DNA of 6,007 bases from M3007 sp039804245 (GCA_039804245.1 JBDLWO010000061.1:1-6007), one strand, 5' to 3'. Numbered from the stretch's first letter, positions 1 to 5,997 are shown. Translations and numbers: made by a program. The notes: generated from the letters alone by a model not told the origin.

Positions 1-82
1 GAAGCGGGCACTCGCCGTTCTTCTTTGGTCTCGACTTGCTAAGGAAAAAGACGAGAGAAAAGGTTGTTTTTCTGGATGACAT
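1..82 (-). CDS. Tyrosine recombinase (integrase), N-terminal fragment cut by window edge
   Basis: Reading leftward from an ATG at 82-80, 27 codons stay open to the window edge. The peptide begins MSSRKTTFSLVFFLSK and continues with SRPKKNGECPL. This matches the start of the arm-type DNA-binding domain of Bacteroidota tyrosine recombinases, which typically read 'sTFkvlFylkk...kkdGkaPi.lRItv'. Family members cut and rejoin DNA at attachment sites to integrate or excise mobile elements. The catalytic domain (R-H-R-Y residues) would lie outside the window, so activity cannot be judged. The ATG at 82 is the best start: the frame upstream meets a TGA nine bases before it, and a Bacteroidota-type promoter lies about 40 bp upstream. 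The gene points away from tRNA-Ser and starts 275 bp beyond the tRNA 3' end, as expected for an element integrated at a tRNA. The family call is by eye from a short peptide; a phase-variation invertase of the same family is the main alternative. Confidence 0.72.
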   Translation of the reverse strand, partial: MSSRKTTFSLVFFLSKSRPKKNGECPL

Positions 83-123
83 AAGGCATCAAATTTTGAA
101 ATTGAGCCCCCCACTTCTTGGTG

Positions 124-156
124 CAAAATTACAACGATGCAATGCAGAAAAACAAC
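124..156 (-). promoter_or_regulatory. Bacteroidota-type promoter for the integrase gene
   Basis: On the minus strand TAATTTTG (131-124) fits the -7 consensus TAnnTTTG exactly. GTTG (156-153), a one-mismatch -33 TTTG box, lies 21 bp upstream. Transcription would begin near 117, leaving a leader of about 35 nt before the integrase ATG at 82. The -33 box lies only 17 bp from the edge of the nested inverted repeat at 174-289, so a protein bound there could control this promoter. Confidence 0.55.
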
Positions 157-173
157 ACTTAACCTATTGATTA

Positions 174-289
174 TCAGTCCTATTATGTCCTAATTCGTAT
201 GGCAAGTGGGTTGCATTTTTTTGGCAAAACAGAATTGCAACCCAGTTAACAACCCACTTGATGGAAATTCCCGGACAAAACAGGACTGA
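174..289. repeat. Nested symmetric inverted repeat (116 bp) between integrase promoter and tRNA terminator
   Basis: The outer arms are 174-190 (TCAGTCCTATTATGTCC) and 273-289 (GGACAAAACAGGACTGA), complementary at 15 of 17 positions. The inner arms are 203-213 (CAAGTGGGTTG) and 250-260 (CAACCCACTTG), complementary at 11 of 11. The spacer between outer and inner arm is 12 bp on both sides but its sequence is not conserved, so all four arms share one centre at 231/232. It encodes no protein. Conserved arms with unconserved, equal-length spacers suggest protein binding sites more than a simple RNA hairpin. Integrase or excisionase arm sites, or a repressor operator, are the leading inferences. 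Confidence 0.7.
203..260. repeat. Three copies of a GCAACCCACTT-like sequence
   Basis: Copy A lies inverted at 203-215 (reads TGCAACCCACTTG on the minus strand). Copy B is direct at 236-247 (TGCAACCCAGTT), and copy C is direct at 249-260 (ACAACCCACTTG). B and C are in tandem with a 12-bp step. A can pair perfectly with C over 11 bp, or with B over 9 bp (207-215 with 236-244), so two alternative hairpins are possible. Copies A and C form the inner arms of the larger nested repeat; B breaks that symmetry. A short motif repeated in both orientations at the integrase end of an element resembles recombinase or accessory-factor arm sites, but the binding protein is unknown. Confidence 0.6.
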
Positions 290-297
290 AAAACAAT

Positions 298-332
298 AAA
301 AAAAGCGCGTAAATCATTGATTTACACGCTTT
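298..332 (-). terminator. Rho-independent terminator of tRNA-Ser
   Basis: On the minus strand a 14-bp stem, AAAGCGTGTAAATC against GATTTACGCGCTTT with one T·G wobble, closes a 3-nt AAT loop. It runs directly into a tract of seven T (304-298). It starts 25 nt beyond the tRNA 3' end, so it ends the tRNA transcript and separates it from the integrase gene downstream. If the element joined at the tRNA 3' end, this terminator belongs to the element rather than the original chromosome. Confidence 0.8.
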
Positions 333-357
333 AAGACATTTCTGGACAATCTGTCAG

Positions 358-442
358 CGGAGGAGGAGAGATTCGAACTCCCGGTACCTTTCAGTACGAC
401 GGTTTTCAAGACCGCTCCATTAAACCACTCTGGCACTCCTCC
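358..442 (-). tRNA. tRNA-Ser(UGA)
   Basis: This is an 85-nt class II tRNA. The acceptor stem is GGAGGAG (442-436) with CTCCTCC (365-359) and discriminator G (358). The anticodon loop is CTTGAAA, with anticodon TGA at 408-406, between stems GCGGT and ACCGT. A long variable arm separates the anticodon stem from the T arm, whose stem GGGAG/CTCTC encloses loop TTCGAAT. The UGA anticodon and long variable arm identify serine. The terminal CCA is not encoded (the next bases read CTG), so it must be added by the CCA-adding enzyme. The 3' half is a common integration target for mobile elements, and an integrase gene does lie beyond it. Confidence 0.95.
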
Positions 443-467
443 GTTGCTGTTTTTGAATTCAGCGGCG

Positions 468-499
468 CAAAGGTATAATCAGGTTTCCTTTCCACCAAA
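468..499 (-). promoter_or_regulatory. Bacteroidota-type promoter for tRNA-Ser
   Basis: The minus strand carries TACCTTTG (475-468), an exact match to the -7 consensus TAnnTTTG. TTTG (499-496) lies 20 bp upstream, an exact match to the -33 box. The start of transcription would be near 461, giving a short leader of about 18 nt before the mature tRNA 5' end at 442. Both boxes are full matches, which makes this the strongest promoter call in the window. Confidence 0.75.
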
Positions 500-715
500 T
501 CATTTTTGAACTTTTTTGTAGAATACAATAATGTAAGGGGTATTATCCGTCTTTATAGTGTTTGGCACTATTTTTGTCAGAATAATGCAGAATCAGATAT
601 GGTAGTGTAGGAAGGTTTTGTCTTTTAGCGGAACTTATTATCGTTTAATCCCGGATGTGTACGTATCGCCTGTCTGATAGAAATTTATCTCACGCTCATA
701 TCATCTCGTTTCCAA
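500..715. other. AT-rich intergenic region upstream of the secreted-protein genes
   Basis: No open frame here looks coding. The region must hold the plus-strand promoter for the gene at 716, but no site fits well. TATTTTTG at 569-576 matches the -7 box but has no TTTG at the right distance. TTTG at 617-620 is followed 18 bp later by TATCGTTT (639-646), a poor -7 box. A small dyad, ATAGTG/CACTAT with a 5-nt loop, lies at 555-571 and overlaps the first candidate. It could be an operator, or chance. The start of transcription therefore stays open. Confidence 0.35.
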
Positions 716-1663
716 ATGCCCGATTGCTTCATGCTGCCTGCAGCGCCGCCCCGACTCCCCGGCATATCTCTGTTTATCCCTCTTGTGTTTTTGATGCTGG
801 CAGGTCCCCCGGTCGCAAAATGCCAGTCTCTGAAGTTGTACGGAAATGCACGAGTCTGGATCGCTGAAAATCAACGCGTTCAGGCGCCCGACGGTCTCAC
901 TGTCCTTGATAATGCCCGCCTGGAACTGCCGGCCACACTCTCCCTGAATCCGGGTAGTGTGTGGATGGCCGACTCCTCCGCCTCGTATATGGTGTATGGT
1001 GTGCCGCCAGCCGCCGAGGCGCTCTTTTTTTCAAAATGTACCAGCGGTCTATCGAACCTGTCTGTCACTAACGAAAGTAACGATTCCTCCAGTTTCTCGC
1101 TCCGGATAGCAAATGTGGCTCCCGCAGGTCTGTCCGCGCTGCCTGTTGTCTGGAAGTTGTCGCAACCTGTGCCAAATTCGCTGTGCAATCTGTCTTTCTC
1201 CTGGGATGCCGGCCTCGAACCGGTTGCTATTCCACAAAAACGTCTGTTCGCAGCTGATGCCGGACCGTGGACTGAACTGCCGCTCGTCAATACTTCGGTA
1301 AACGGCTTCTCGCTGTCGTACTCCGGCTTCGATCTGCCACCGAACGAAACACGGTTTTCCATAGCCCGTTCGCTCGTTTCTTCTGCCAGTGATGTGCAGT
1401 CTGGCACCGATGGACTCTGGCTGGGACAGAATGTGCCTAACCCCGCCAGCGGCCCGTCAGTGGTAGATTTCATACTGCCCGGCTCCTGTACGGTCGAATG
1501 GATCTTCACCAGCTCGAATGGGACCGTAATCAACAGGTTCTCCCGCGATTGTCCCGCCGGCCGTAATCAGGAGTTGATTCCACCCATGGGCTCGCCCGGC
1601 CTGTATTACTGCCAACTTAGAACTCCATACGGCACTTTGTCCAGAAAAATGATTGTTATATAG
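716..1663 (+). CDS. Secreted protein with C-terminal T9SS (type A) sorting domain
   Basis: 315 residues, exported by Sec and then probably passed across the outer membrane by the type IX system. A hydrophobic segment at about residues 16-34 (GISLFIPLVFLMLAGPPVA) is a likely signal peptide. Residues 35-230 match no family I recognise; they are rich in Ser, Leu, Asn and Pro and look like beta-rich extracellular sequence. Residues about 234-315 are a T9SS sorting domain: it opens with LGQNVPNPASGPSVVDF, has the central turn SSNGTVI, and ends in GLYYCQL then LSRKMIVI. In this family the domain is removed on export and the protein is released or anchored to surface lipopolysaccharide. The ATG at 716 is the first in frame after a stop at 626. 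The ATG at 731 would give a shorter leader before the same signal peptide and is equally possible. It lies 53 bp before the FISUMP paralogs, so co-transcription is likely. The function of the body is unknown. Confidence 0.85.
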   Translation: MPDCFMLPAAPPRLPGISLFIPLVFLMLAGPPVAKCQSLKLYGNARVWIAENQRVQAPDGLTVLDNARLELPATLSLNPGSVWMADSSASYMVYGVPPAAEALFFSKCTSGLSNLSVTNESNDSSSFSLRIANVAPAGLSALPVVWKLSQPVPNSLCNLSFSWDAGLEPVAIPQKRLFAADAGPWTELPLVNTSVNGFSLSYSGFDLPPNETRFSIARSLVSSASDVQSGTDGLWLGQNVPNPASGPSVVDFILPGSCTVEWIFTSSNGTVINRFSRDCPAGRNQELIPPMGSPGLYYCQLRTPYGTLSRKMIVI

Positions 1664-1716
1664 TATATGTTAATACGCTGCTCCTGCCCCCCGGGATAAA
1701 CGAAAACACGCGCTCA

Positions 1717-2922
1717 ATGAAAAATCAAATATTGTCAGGCTGGTTCACGGCCTGCCTGCTGCTGATTAATGCAGCTCCGCTTTTGTCTCAAACGGTTATT
1801 GGTAACGCTCCTCCCGACAACTCGGCCGCTCTGCTTCTTCAGGACGGCAACAAGGGATTCTTGCTGCCGCGCATGACGACCGCCGACCGCGATTCTATCA
1901 GACTCCCGGCACCGGGACTGATGATTTACAATCTGTCCAATTATTGTGTCGAAATAAACACCGGATCGGCCAGCAGGCCCGAGTGGCTGTCAACAGGCTG
2001 CCGGCGTGCCTCGGTCGCCAGTCTGAACTGTAATGCCCTCGTGACCTCCGGTAACGCAGCCGCTTATATCGCTGTGCAGGGCGTATCACTTTCACTTTCT
2101 TACTCAGGTGGAAACGGAGGTGCATATGATGAACTGTTTTTGCCCTCCAGAGGGGTGACCGGCCTCACCGCGCACCTGACAGCAGGAAATGTATCTGTAG
2201 GGACTGGATTGCTTTCTTTTGCTGTCAGCGGCACTCCATCTGCTCCGGGGAATGCACTGTTCGATCTGGAATTTGGCGGTGAAACCTGTTCTCTGTTGTT
2301 AACGGTGGCTGATGTGAATGAATGTGGCGCCTTTCTGGCACCCGGTGTATGGAAAAAATGGATGTGCTTCAATCTTGGTGCCGGCAGTACCAGTATCAAT
2401 CCGTTCGCTCCTGCCTGGAATATCGTCGGCAGCTACTGGAGGTGGGGTAATCTGCCGCTGAGTGCACCCGGTCCCGCAGGACCCACACCCACCCAGACGA
2501 ATGAAGGTAATATCCAGGGGTGGCCAGCACTCTCAGTTGTTGCTCCCGACGATGCATGGTCTGATCTGACCAAAACGACGAAAGACCCCTGTCCCGACGG
2601 ATTCAGGCTGCCCACGAAGGAAAACTGGGATCAACTCATTGCTAACAACCCGCTGTCTTACACCGGTACGTGGATAGAAAACACCTCCAATTACAACTCG
2701 GGTCTGATGGTGGGCGACAGGTTGTTTCTGCCGGCTGCCGGACAACGCGGTATGACGTACGGCGAGTCTGATAACCGGGGCGACGCCGCCTGTTACTGGA
2801 GCAGCAGCCGCTTCGAGGGGAATAACTTGTCCGCATGGTCGTTTTTCGCCGAAAATGGTATTGCCTCTACCGTACTCCTGTCACGCAACAGCGGATTTTC
2901 TGTCCGCTGTATCAGTGAATAA
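1717..2922 (+). CDS. Secreted FISUMP-domain protein, paralog 1 (one GGNGG repeat)
   Basis: 401 residues. A signal peptide covers about residues 1-25, ending at LLSQ, with no lipobox. Residues about 26-95 form a module seen in many secreted Bacteroidota proteins: PPDNSA, GFLLPRMTTADRDSI, PAPGLMIYN, then a Cys pair (77, 95). Residues 102-197 are one GGNGG repeat (Cys 105 and 191; SGGNGGAY, GVTGLTA, VSGTP). Residues about 203-401 are a linker, CGAFLAPGVWKKWMCFNLG, and a FISUMP domain (Fibrobacter succinogenes major paralogous domain, TIGR02145): DPCPDGFRLPT at 291-300, CYWSSS at 359-364 and SVRC at 395-398 are its landmarks. FISUMP function is unknown; members are exported and often come as paralog sets. 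The protein has no T9SS sorting domain and ends four residues after the SVRC motif begins to close the fold. Cys 359 has no partner in the other two paralogs at this site. No Shine-Dalgarno site precedes the ATG, as is usual in this phylum. Confidence 0.85.
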   Translation: MKNQILSGWFTACLLLINAAPLLSQTVIGNAPPDNSAALLLQDGNKGFLLPRMTTADRDSIRLPAPGLMIYNLSNYCVEINTGSASRPEWLSTGCRRASVASLNCNALVTSGNAAAYIAVQGVSLSLSYSGGNGGAYDELFLPSRGVTGLTAHLTAGNVSVGTGLLSFAVSGTPSAPGNALFDLEFGGETCSLLLTVADVNECGAFLAPGVWKKWMCFNLGAGSTSINPFAPAWNIVGSYWRWGNLPLSAPGPAGPTPTQTNEGNIQGWPALSVVAPDDAWSDLTKTTKDPCPDGFRLPTKENWDQLIANNPLSYTGTWIENTSNYNSGLMVGDRLFLPAAGQRGMTYGESDNRGDAACYWSSSRFEGNNLSAWSFFAENGIASTVLLSRNSGFSVRCISE

Positions 2923-2963
2923 CCTGTCTGTAGTTTTCATTCATACGCTCAATCTTTACCTAT

Positions 2964-4784
2964 ATGAATAACAGAATACGCTTTTATGTTACGCTGCTAA
3001 TCCTTGCTGCCTTGGCCGCTTTTTCACCCGCTACGGCCCAGTTTGTGGTAGGCGGCGCAGCTCCCGACAGTTCGGCGGTACTGGAGGTACAGGGAAAAAA
3101 CGGCGGTTTTTTGCCTCCCCGCATGAGTACCAACGAGCGAAACGCTGTTCAACAGCCGGCTACCGGACTCTTGATTTACAATGCCACCACGCATTGTATG
3201 GAGGTGAATGTAGGTACACCGGATTCTCCCGACTGGACGATGGCTGTCTGCCGAGCCGGAAAACTGGATGGGCTCGATTGCTCCAATCCGCTTCTTCTGG
3301 GCGGTCTGGTGAAATCGGAACCCGCTCAAAATGTCTCGTTTGTCATTCATTATACCGGTGGCAACGGAGGGGTTTATGAAGAAATTCGTGTTTACTCCAC
3401 CGGTGTTTCCGGACTTGTTGCCGCTGCCAGTACCGGTAATCTGGCCGAGGGCGACAGCTCCCTGACTTTCAGGATTACAGGTACGCCCGCGAGCGCGGGT
3501 ATTGCCAGTTTTATGGTCAGAATTGCCGGAAAATCGTGCAGTGTATCGGTACCGGTCCGGTTGCCGGATGCGATTGTCAGTGATTTGCATTGCGGTTCGT
3601 ACTCTTTTTCCTCTTTACCGATAGCGTGGCACTACAATAATATCGGTCTTTATGTGCCTTATTCAGGCGGAAACGGGGGAGCTTTCGGAGGGCTACAGCT
3701 TCAGTCTATGGATGTAACAGGACTTACAGCCAGTCTGTCGCCCGGCACCCTGAATGAAGGAGCGGGTATTCTTTTTTTCAGAGTAACGGGTATAACCAAT
3801 TCCGGAGGAACTGCCCGTTTTGAGCTGACAATTGGCGGAAAAGTATGTATTCTTTATCTGCCTGTCAATGCACCATCGGCTGCAGTCGCTGCGCTGCAAT
3901 GTAATGCCGCCACCTTCATCGGTTCTCTGACTTCGGGTATTCCTTCTTCTGTCAACAATGTAATCAAATTGCCATACACTGGTGGGAATGGGGGAGCATA
4001 CACATTCAAGCAGTTTACTTCCACCTCGGTACCCGGACTGACGGCTACATTGCTCCCCGGAGTTCTGGAAATAGGGTCGGGTACGCTCACGTTTGTTGTC
4101 ACAGGTACTCCTGGTAACGGCGGGTTCGCCCGTTTCAACCTGAAGCTGGGCGATAAAAACTGCAATTTTCAGGTGCAGGTGGCCGGTGAAATACTGTGCG
4201 GCGCATACATTGCTCCGGGAGTCTGGAAGCAGTTCGCCTGCTATAATCTTGGCGCGCTGAATATGGTTGATTACCCGTTCACTCCGTCGTGGGATAAAAA
4301 CGGCGGCTACTGGCAATGGGGCACAAAGGATCCGGTTGCACCCAATCCTGCCAGTCCGTCGGCTGCCGATGCCAACGCCGGTCCGATACCCGGCTGGGTC
4401 AACTATATCGCTCCGGACGGAGCATGGCAGGAAACAGTCAAAGGAAGTGAAGATCCTTGTCCCGACTTCTACCGTGTTCCGTCGAATGCTGAGCTGGAGG
4501 GAGTGGTGGCGAATAATGCCTCGATCCGTACCGGAACCTGGACTTCAGGGGCTACTAATTACACTGTTGGGACCCTCTTCGGGGATGCTCTGATGCTCCA
4601 GGCCGCAGGATGGAGGTTCCATACCAACGGAGAACTCGAGAACAGGGGGTCTGCCGGATTTTACTGGAGCAGCACCGGTACTAACCAGTACTACGGAGCA
4701 GGTTTTATCGTGGGAGCTTATGCCAGCTGGGTTTATACATTCGGTCGTGATTTCGGTTTAACTGTACGGTGTATTCATGAATGA
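2964..4784 (+). CDS. Secreted FISUMP-domain protein, paralog 2 (three GGNGG repeats)
   Basis: 606 residues, about 200 longer than its neighbours because the middle repeat is present three times. A signal peptide lies at about residues 1-26, ending SPATAQ. The PPR module covers 27-97 (APDSSAVLEVQ, GGFLPPRMSTNERNAV, PATGLLIYN; Cys 78 and 96). The repeats are at about 103-198, 207-301 and 310-407, with GGNGG at 132, 235 and 340. Each has a Cys near its start and one near its end (106/192, 210/295, 313/400). A linker, CGAYIAPGVWKQFACYNLG (412-430), leads to the FISUMP domain: DPCPDFYRVPS at 497-507, FYWSSTG at 566-572 and VRC at 601-603. All 12 Cys fall in six module-wise pairs, which suggests disulfides in an exported protein. 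The protein has no lipobox and no T9SS domain. The gene begins 41 bp after paralog 1 and ends 19 bp before paralog 3. Its ligand or role is unknown; the repeat may act as a spacer or adhesin-like stalk (inference). Confidence 0.87.
   Translation: MNNRIRFYVTLLILAALAAFSPATAQFVVGGAAPDSSAVLEVQGKNGGFLPPRMSTNERNAVQQPATGLLIYNATTHCMEVNVGTPDSPDWTMAVCRAGKLDGLDCSNPLLLGGLVKSEPAQNVSFVIHYTGGNGGVYEEIRVYSTGVSGLVAAASTGNLAEGDSSLTFRITGTPASAGIASFMVRIAGKSCSVSVPVRLPDAIVSDLHCGSYSFSSLPIAWHYNNIGLYVPYSGGNGGAFGGLQLQSMDVTGLTASLSPGTLNEGAGILFFRVTGITNSGGTARFELTIGGKVCILYLPVNAPSAAVAALQCNAATFIGSLTSGIPSSVNNVIKLPYTGGNGGAYTFKQFTSTSVPGLTATLLPGVLEIGSGTLTFVVTGTPGNGGFARFNLKLGDKNCNFQVQVAGEILCGAYIAPGVWKQFACYNLGALNMVDYPFTPSWDKNGGYWQWGTKDPVAPNPASPSAADANAGPIPGWVNYIAPDGAWQETVKGSEDPCPDFYRVPSNAELEGVVANNASIRTGTWTSGATNYTVGTLFGDALMLQAAGWRFHTNGELENRGSAGFYWSSTGTNQYYGAGFIVGAYASWVYTFGRDFGLTVRCIHE
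3270..4184 (+). repeat. Three tandem copies of the ~95-codon GGNGG module
   Basis: The copies are at 3270-3557, 3582-3866 and 3891-4184, with a period of about 310 bp. The shared landmarks are an entry Cys, (T/S)GGNGG(V/A), a V(S/T/P)GL turn, a G.L..G...L.F strand, TG(T/I) and an exit Cys followed by an alternating hydrophobic strand. The DNA is well diverged between copies, so this is an old amplification rather than a recent slip. Copy 1 shares GNLAEGD with the single repeat of the downstream paralog, while copies 2 and 3 share a GG.ARF motif. This suggests that copies 2 and 3 are the added ones. Confidence 0.82.
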
Positions 4785-4803
4785 CATTTAAAAATTACAT
4801 AAT

Positions 4804-5997
4804 ATGAAAAAAATGACCCGGCCTGCGCTGGCCTTCGCCATATTTCTTCAGCACCTGATCATATACCCGCTAACCGCTCAGATGCTGATAGGGGAGGGCA
4901 CTCCCGACAAATCGGCAGTTCTGGAGGTTAAAAGCAGCAATGCGGGTTTTCTGCTTCCCCGCTTGTCCTCCGCTGGTCGCGACAGTATTTCGAAGCCCGC
5001 CACCGGTTTGATGATATTCAATACCTCTACCAGATGCGTGGAGGTGAATTCCGGTACGGGCGCCATTCCCGTGTGGAGGGTGGCTGGTTGCCGCCGTCCG
5101 GCTGTTGCATCGGTCAATTGTACCGGAGCAGTAACAGGCGGGATGTTCACCGAAACGCTCGTCGCCAGTAATGTGGAAATTTCCCTGAATTACACTGGCG
5201 GGAACGGAGGCCATTACGACGGCGCCAATATTTATTCGCATCAGGTAACCGGCCTCACAGCCAGTCTGAGCGAAGGCAACCTCGCGGAGGGCGACGGCAC
5301 TCTGCAGTTCCTGGTTTCAGGTGTGCCGTCTGGTCCCGGTCTGGCGGTATTCGACCTGCCCGCTGGCAATCAGTCCTGCCGGCTGGAGGTACTGGTGGAA
5401 TCGCTCGATTCCTGCGGGGCGTATATCGGACCCGGAATTTGGAAAAAATTCGCTTGTTACAACCTCGGTTCACTGAGTGCGCCTTCGGGTCCCTTCAGCC
5501 CCGACTGGCGGATCAACGGCGATTACTGGCAGTGGGGGAGGAAGACTCGCTGCGCTCCCGGTCCAGCCTCCGCTACTGTCCCGAACCAACTCCCGCAGTC
5601 AGGCTGGATTTCCTATCCGGACGGCGCCGCCCCGGGTTCCTGGAAAGATTACGAAAAAACGGTTCTCGACCCTTGTCCCGCCGGATACCGGGTGCCTACG
5701 GTTGATATATGGGAGGCGGTGATAGCCAATAATCCACAGACAAAAATTGGAACGTGGCAGAGCAGTGCCACCGGGTATTCCTCCGGCACTACTTTTGGAA
5801 ACAAACTGTATCTGCCCGCGGCCGGGTTGAGGGAATACAACAGTGGGGGACTGGTTTTCCGTGGGGCTTATATCTGCTATCTGAGTAGTACGTTAAATAA
5901 CCTGAATGCAGAAGCGCTTACTATTTCTTTGCTGGGAACAAGTATATCGGGAATTTACAGGAGTCAGGGCGCTTCTGTGCGGTGTGTCGCAGAATGA
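4804..5997 (+). CDS. Secreted FISUMP-domain protein, paralog 3 (one GGNGG repeat)
   Basis: 397 residues with the same plan as paralog 1. A signal peptide covers about residues 1-26, ending YPLTAQ. The PPR module follows at 27-97 (TPDKSAVLEVKSSNAGFLLPR, then PATGLMIFN; Cys 78 and 96). One GGNGG repeat lies at about 103-198 (Cys 106 and 192). The linker CGAYIGPGIWKKFACYNLG is at 204-222. The FISUMP domain has DPCPAGYRVPT at 289-299 and SVRC at 391-394. The usual aromatic motif YWSS reads CYLSS at 358-362, so the Trp conserved in both neighbours is lost, and the surrounding 350-390 region is the most divergent part. Two extra Cys, 250 and 358, are present and could pair. The gene starts 19 bp after paralog 2 with no terminator between, so it is probably co-transcribed. 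The protein ends VRCVAE with no anchoring domain. Only 10 bp follow the stop codon, so the end of the operon is not visible. Confidence 0.85.
   Translation: MKKMTRPALAFAIFLQHLIIYPLTAQMLIGEGTPDKSAVLEVKSSNAGFLLPRLSSAGRDSISKPATGLMIFNTSTRCVEVNSGTGAIPVWRVAGCRRPAVASVNCTGAVTGGMFTETLVASNVEISLNYTGGNGGHYDGANIYSHQVTGLTASLSEGNLAEGDGTLQFLVSGVPSGPGLAVFDLPAGNQSCRLEVLVESLDSCGAYIGPGIWKKFACYNLGSLSAPSGPFSPDWRINGDYWQWGRKTRCAPGPASATVPNQLPQSGWISYPDGAAPGSWKDYEKTVLDPCPAGYRVPTVDIWEAVIANNPQTKIGTWQSSATGYSSGTTFGNKLYLPAAGLREYNSGGLVFRGAYICYLSSTLNNLNAEALTISLLGTSISGIYRSQGASVRCVAE

Larger units (their letters stand above)
1717..5997 (+). repeat. Tandem array of three FISUMP paralogs
   Basis: Three adjacent same-strand genes share one domain order and the same landmark motifs: PPR module, GGNGG repeat, C-G-A-(Y/F)-I/L-(A/G)-PG-(V/I)-WK linker, DPCP and VRC. 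The paralogs are clearly diverged in protein and DNA sequence, which means an old duplication kept by selection. The gaps of 41 and 19 bp hold no visible terminator or promoter. Other copies may continue to the right beyond the window. Confidence 0.8.

Noticed and set aside
555..576. Hairpin ATAGTG/CACTAT followed by TTTTTG as a plus-strand terminator
   Set aside because: The stem is only 6 bp and AT-rich, and no plus-strand gene lies upstream to be terminated.
655..867. Plus-strand open frame of 70 codons starting before the T9SS gene
   Set aside because: It overlaps the signal peptide region of the gene at 716 in another frame and shows no signal peptide or motif. A leader peptide cannot be excluded, but nothing supports it.
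880..1533. Minus-strand open frame of 217 codons opposite the T9SS protein gene
   Set aside because: The plus-strand frame has a signal peptide and a recognisable sorting domain. The antisense translation is low in hydrophobic order and shows no domain, so it is a shadow of GC-rich coding DNA.
3486..3499. GC-rich dyad CCCGCGAGCGCGGG inside paralog 2
   Set aside because: It lies within coding sequence of a repeat module, has no T tract, and the bases are explained by the codons.
3024..3590. Minus-strand open frame of 188 codons opposite paralog 2
   Set aside because: It lies wholly inside a gene with clear domains. Its translation is Arg/Gly/Thr-rich without motifs, and its pattern just mirrors the repeat modules.
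3693..4316. Minus-strand open frame of 207 codons opposite paralog 2 repeats
   Set aside because: It is antisense to repeat copies 2 and 3 and the linker, with no start context, domain or promoter; a shadow.
1717..5997. FISUMP array as phage tail fibres, suggested by the GFLPPRM module and the nearby integrase
   Set aside because: All three proteins have Sec signal peptides and end in FISUMP domains, and no phage structural genes are present. They also lie on the chromosome side of the tRNA, away from the integrase.
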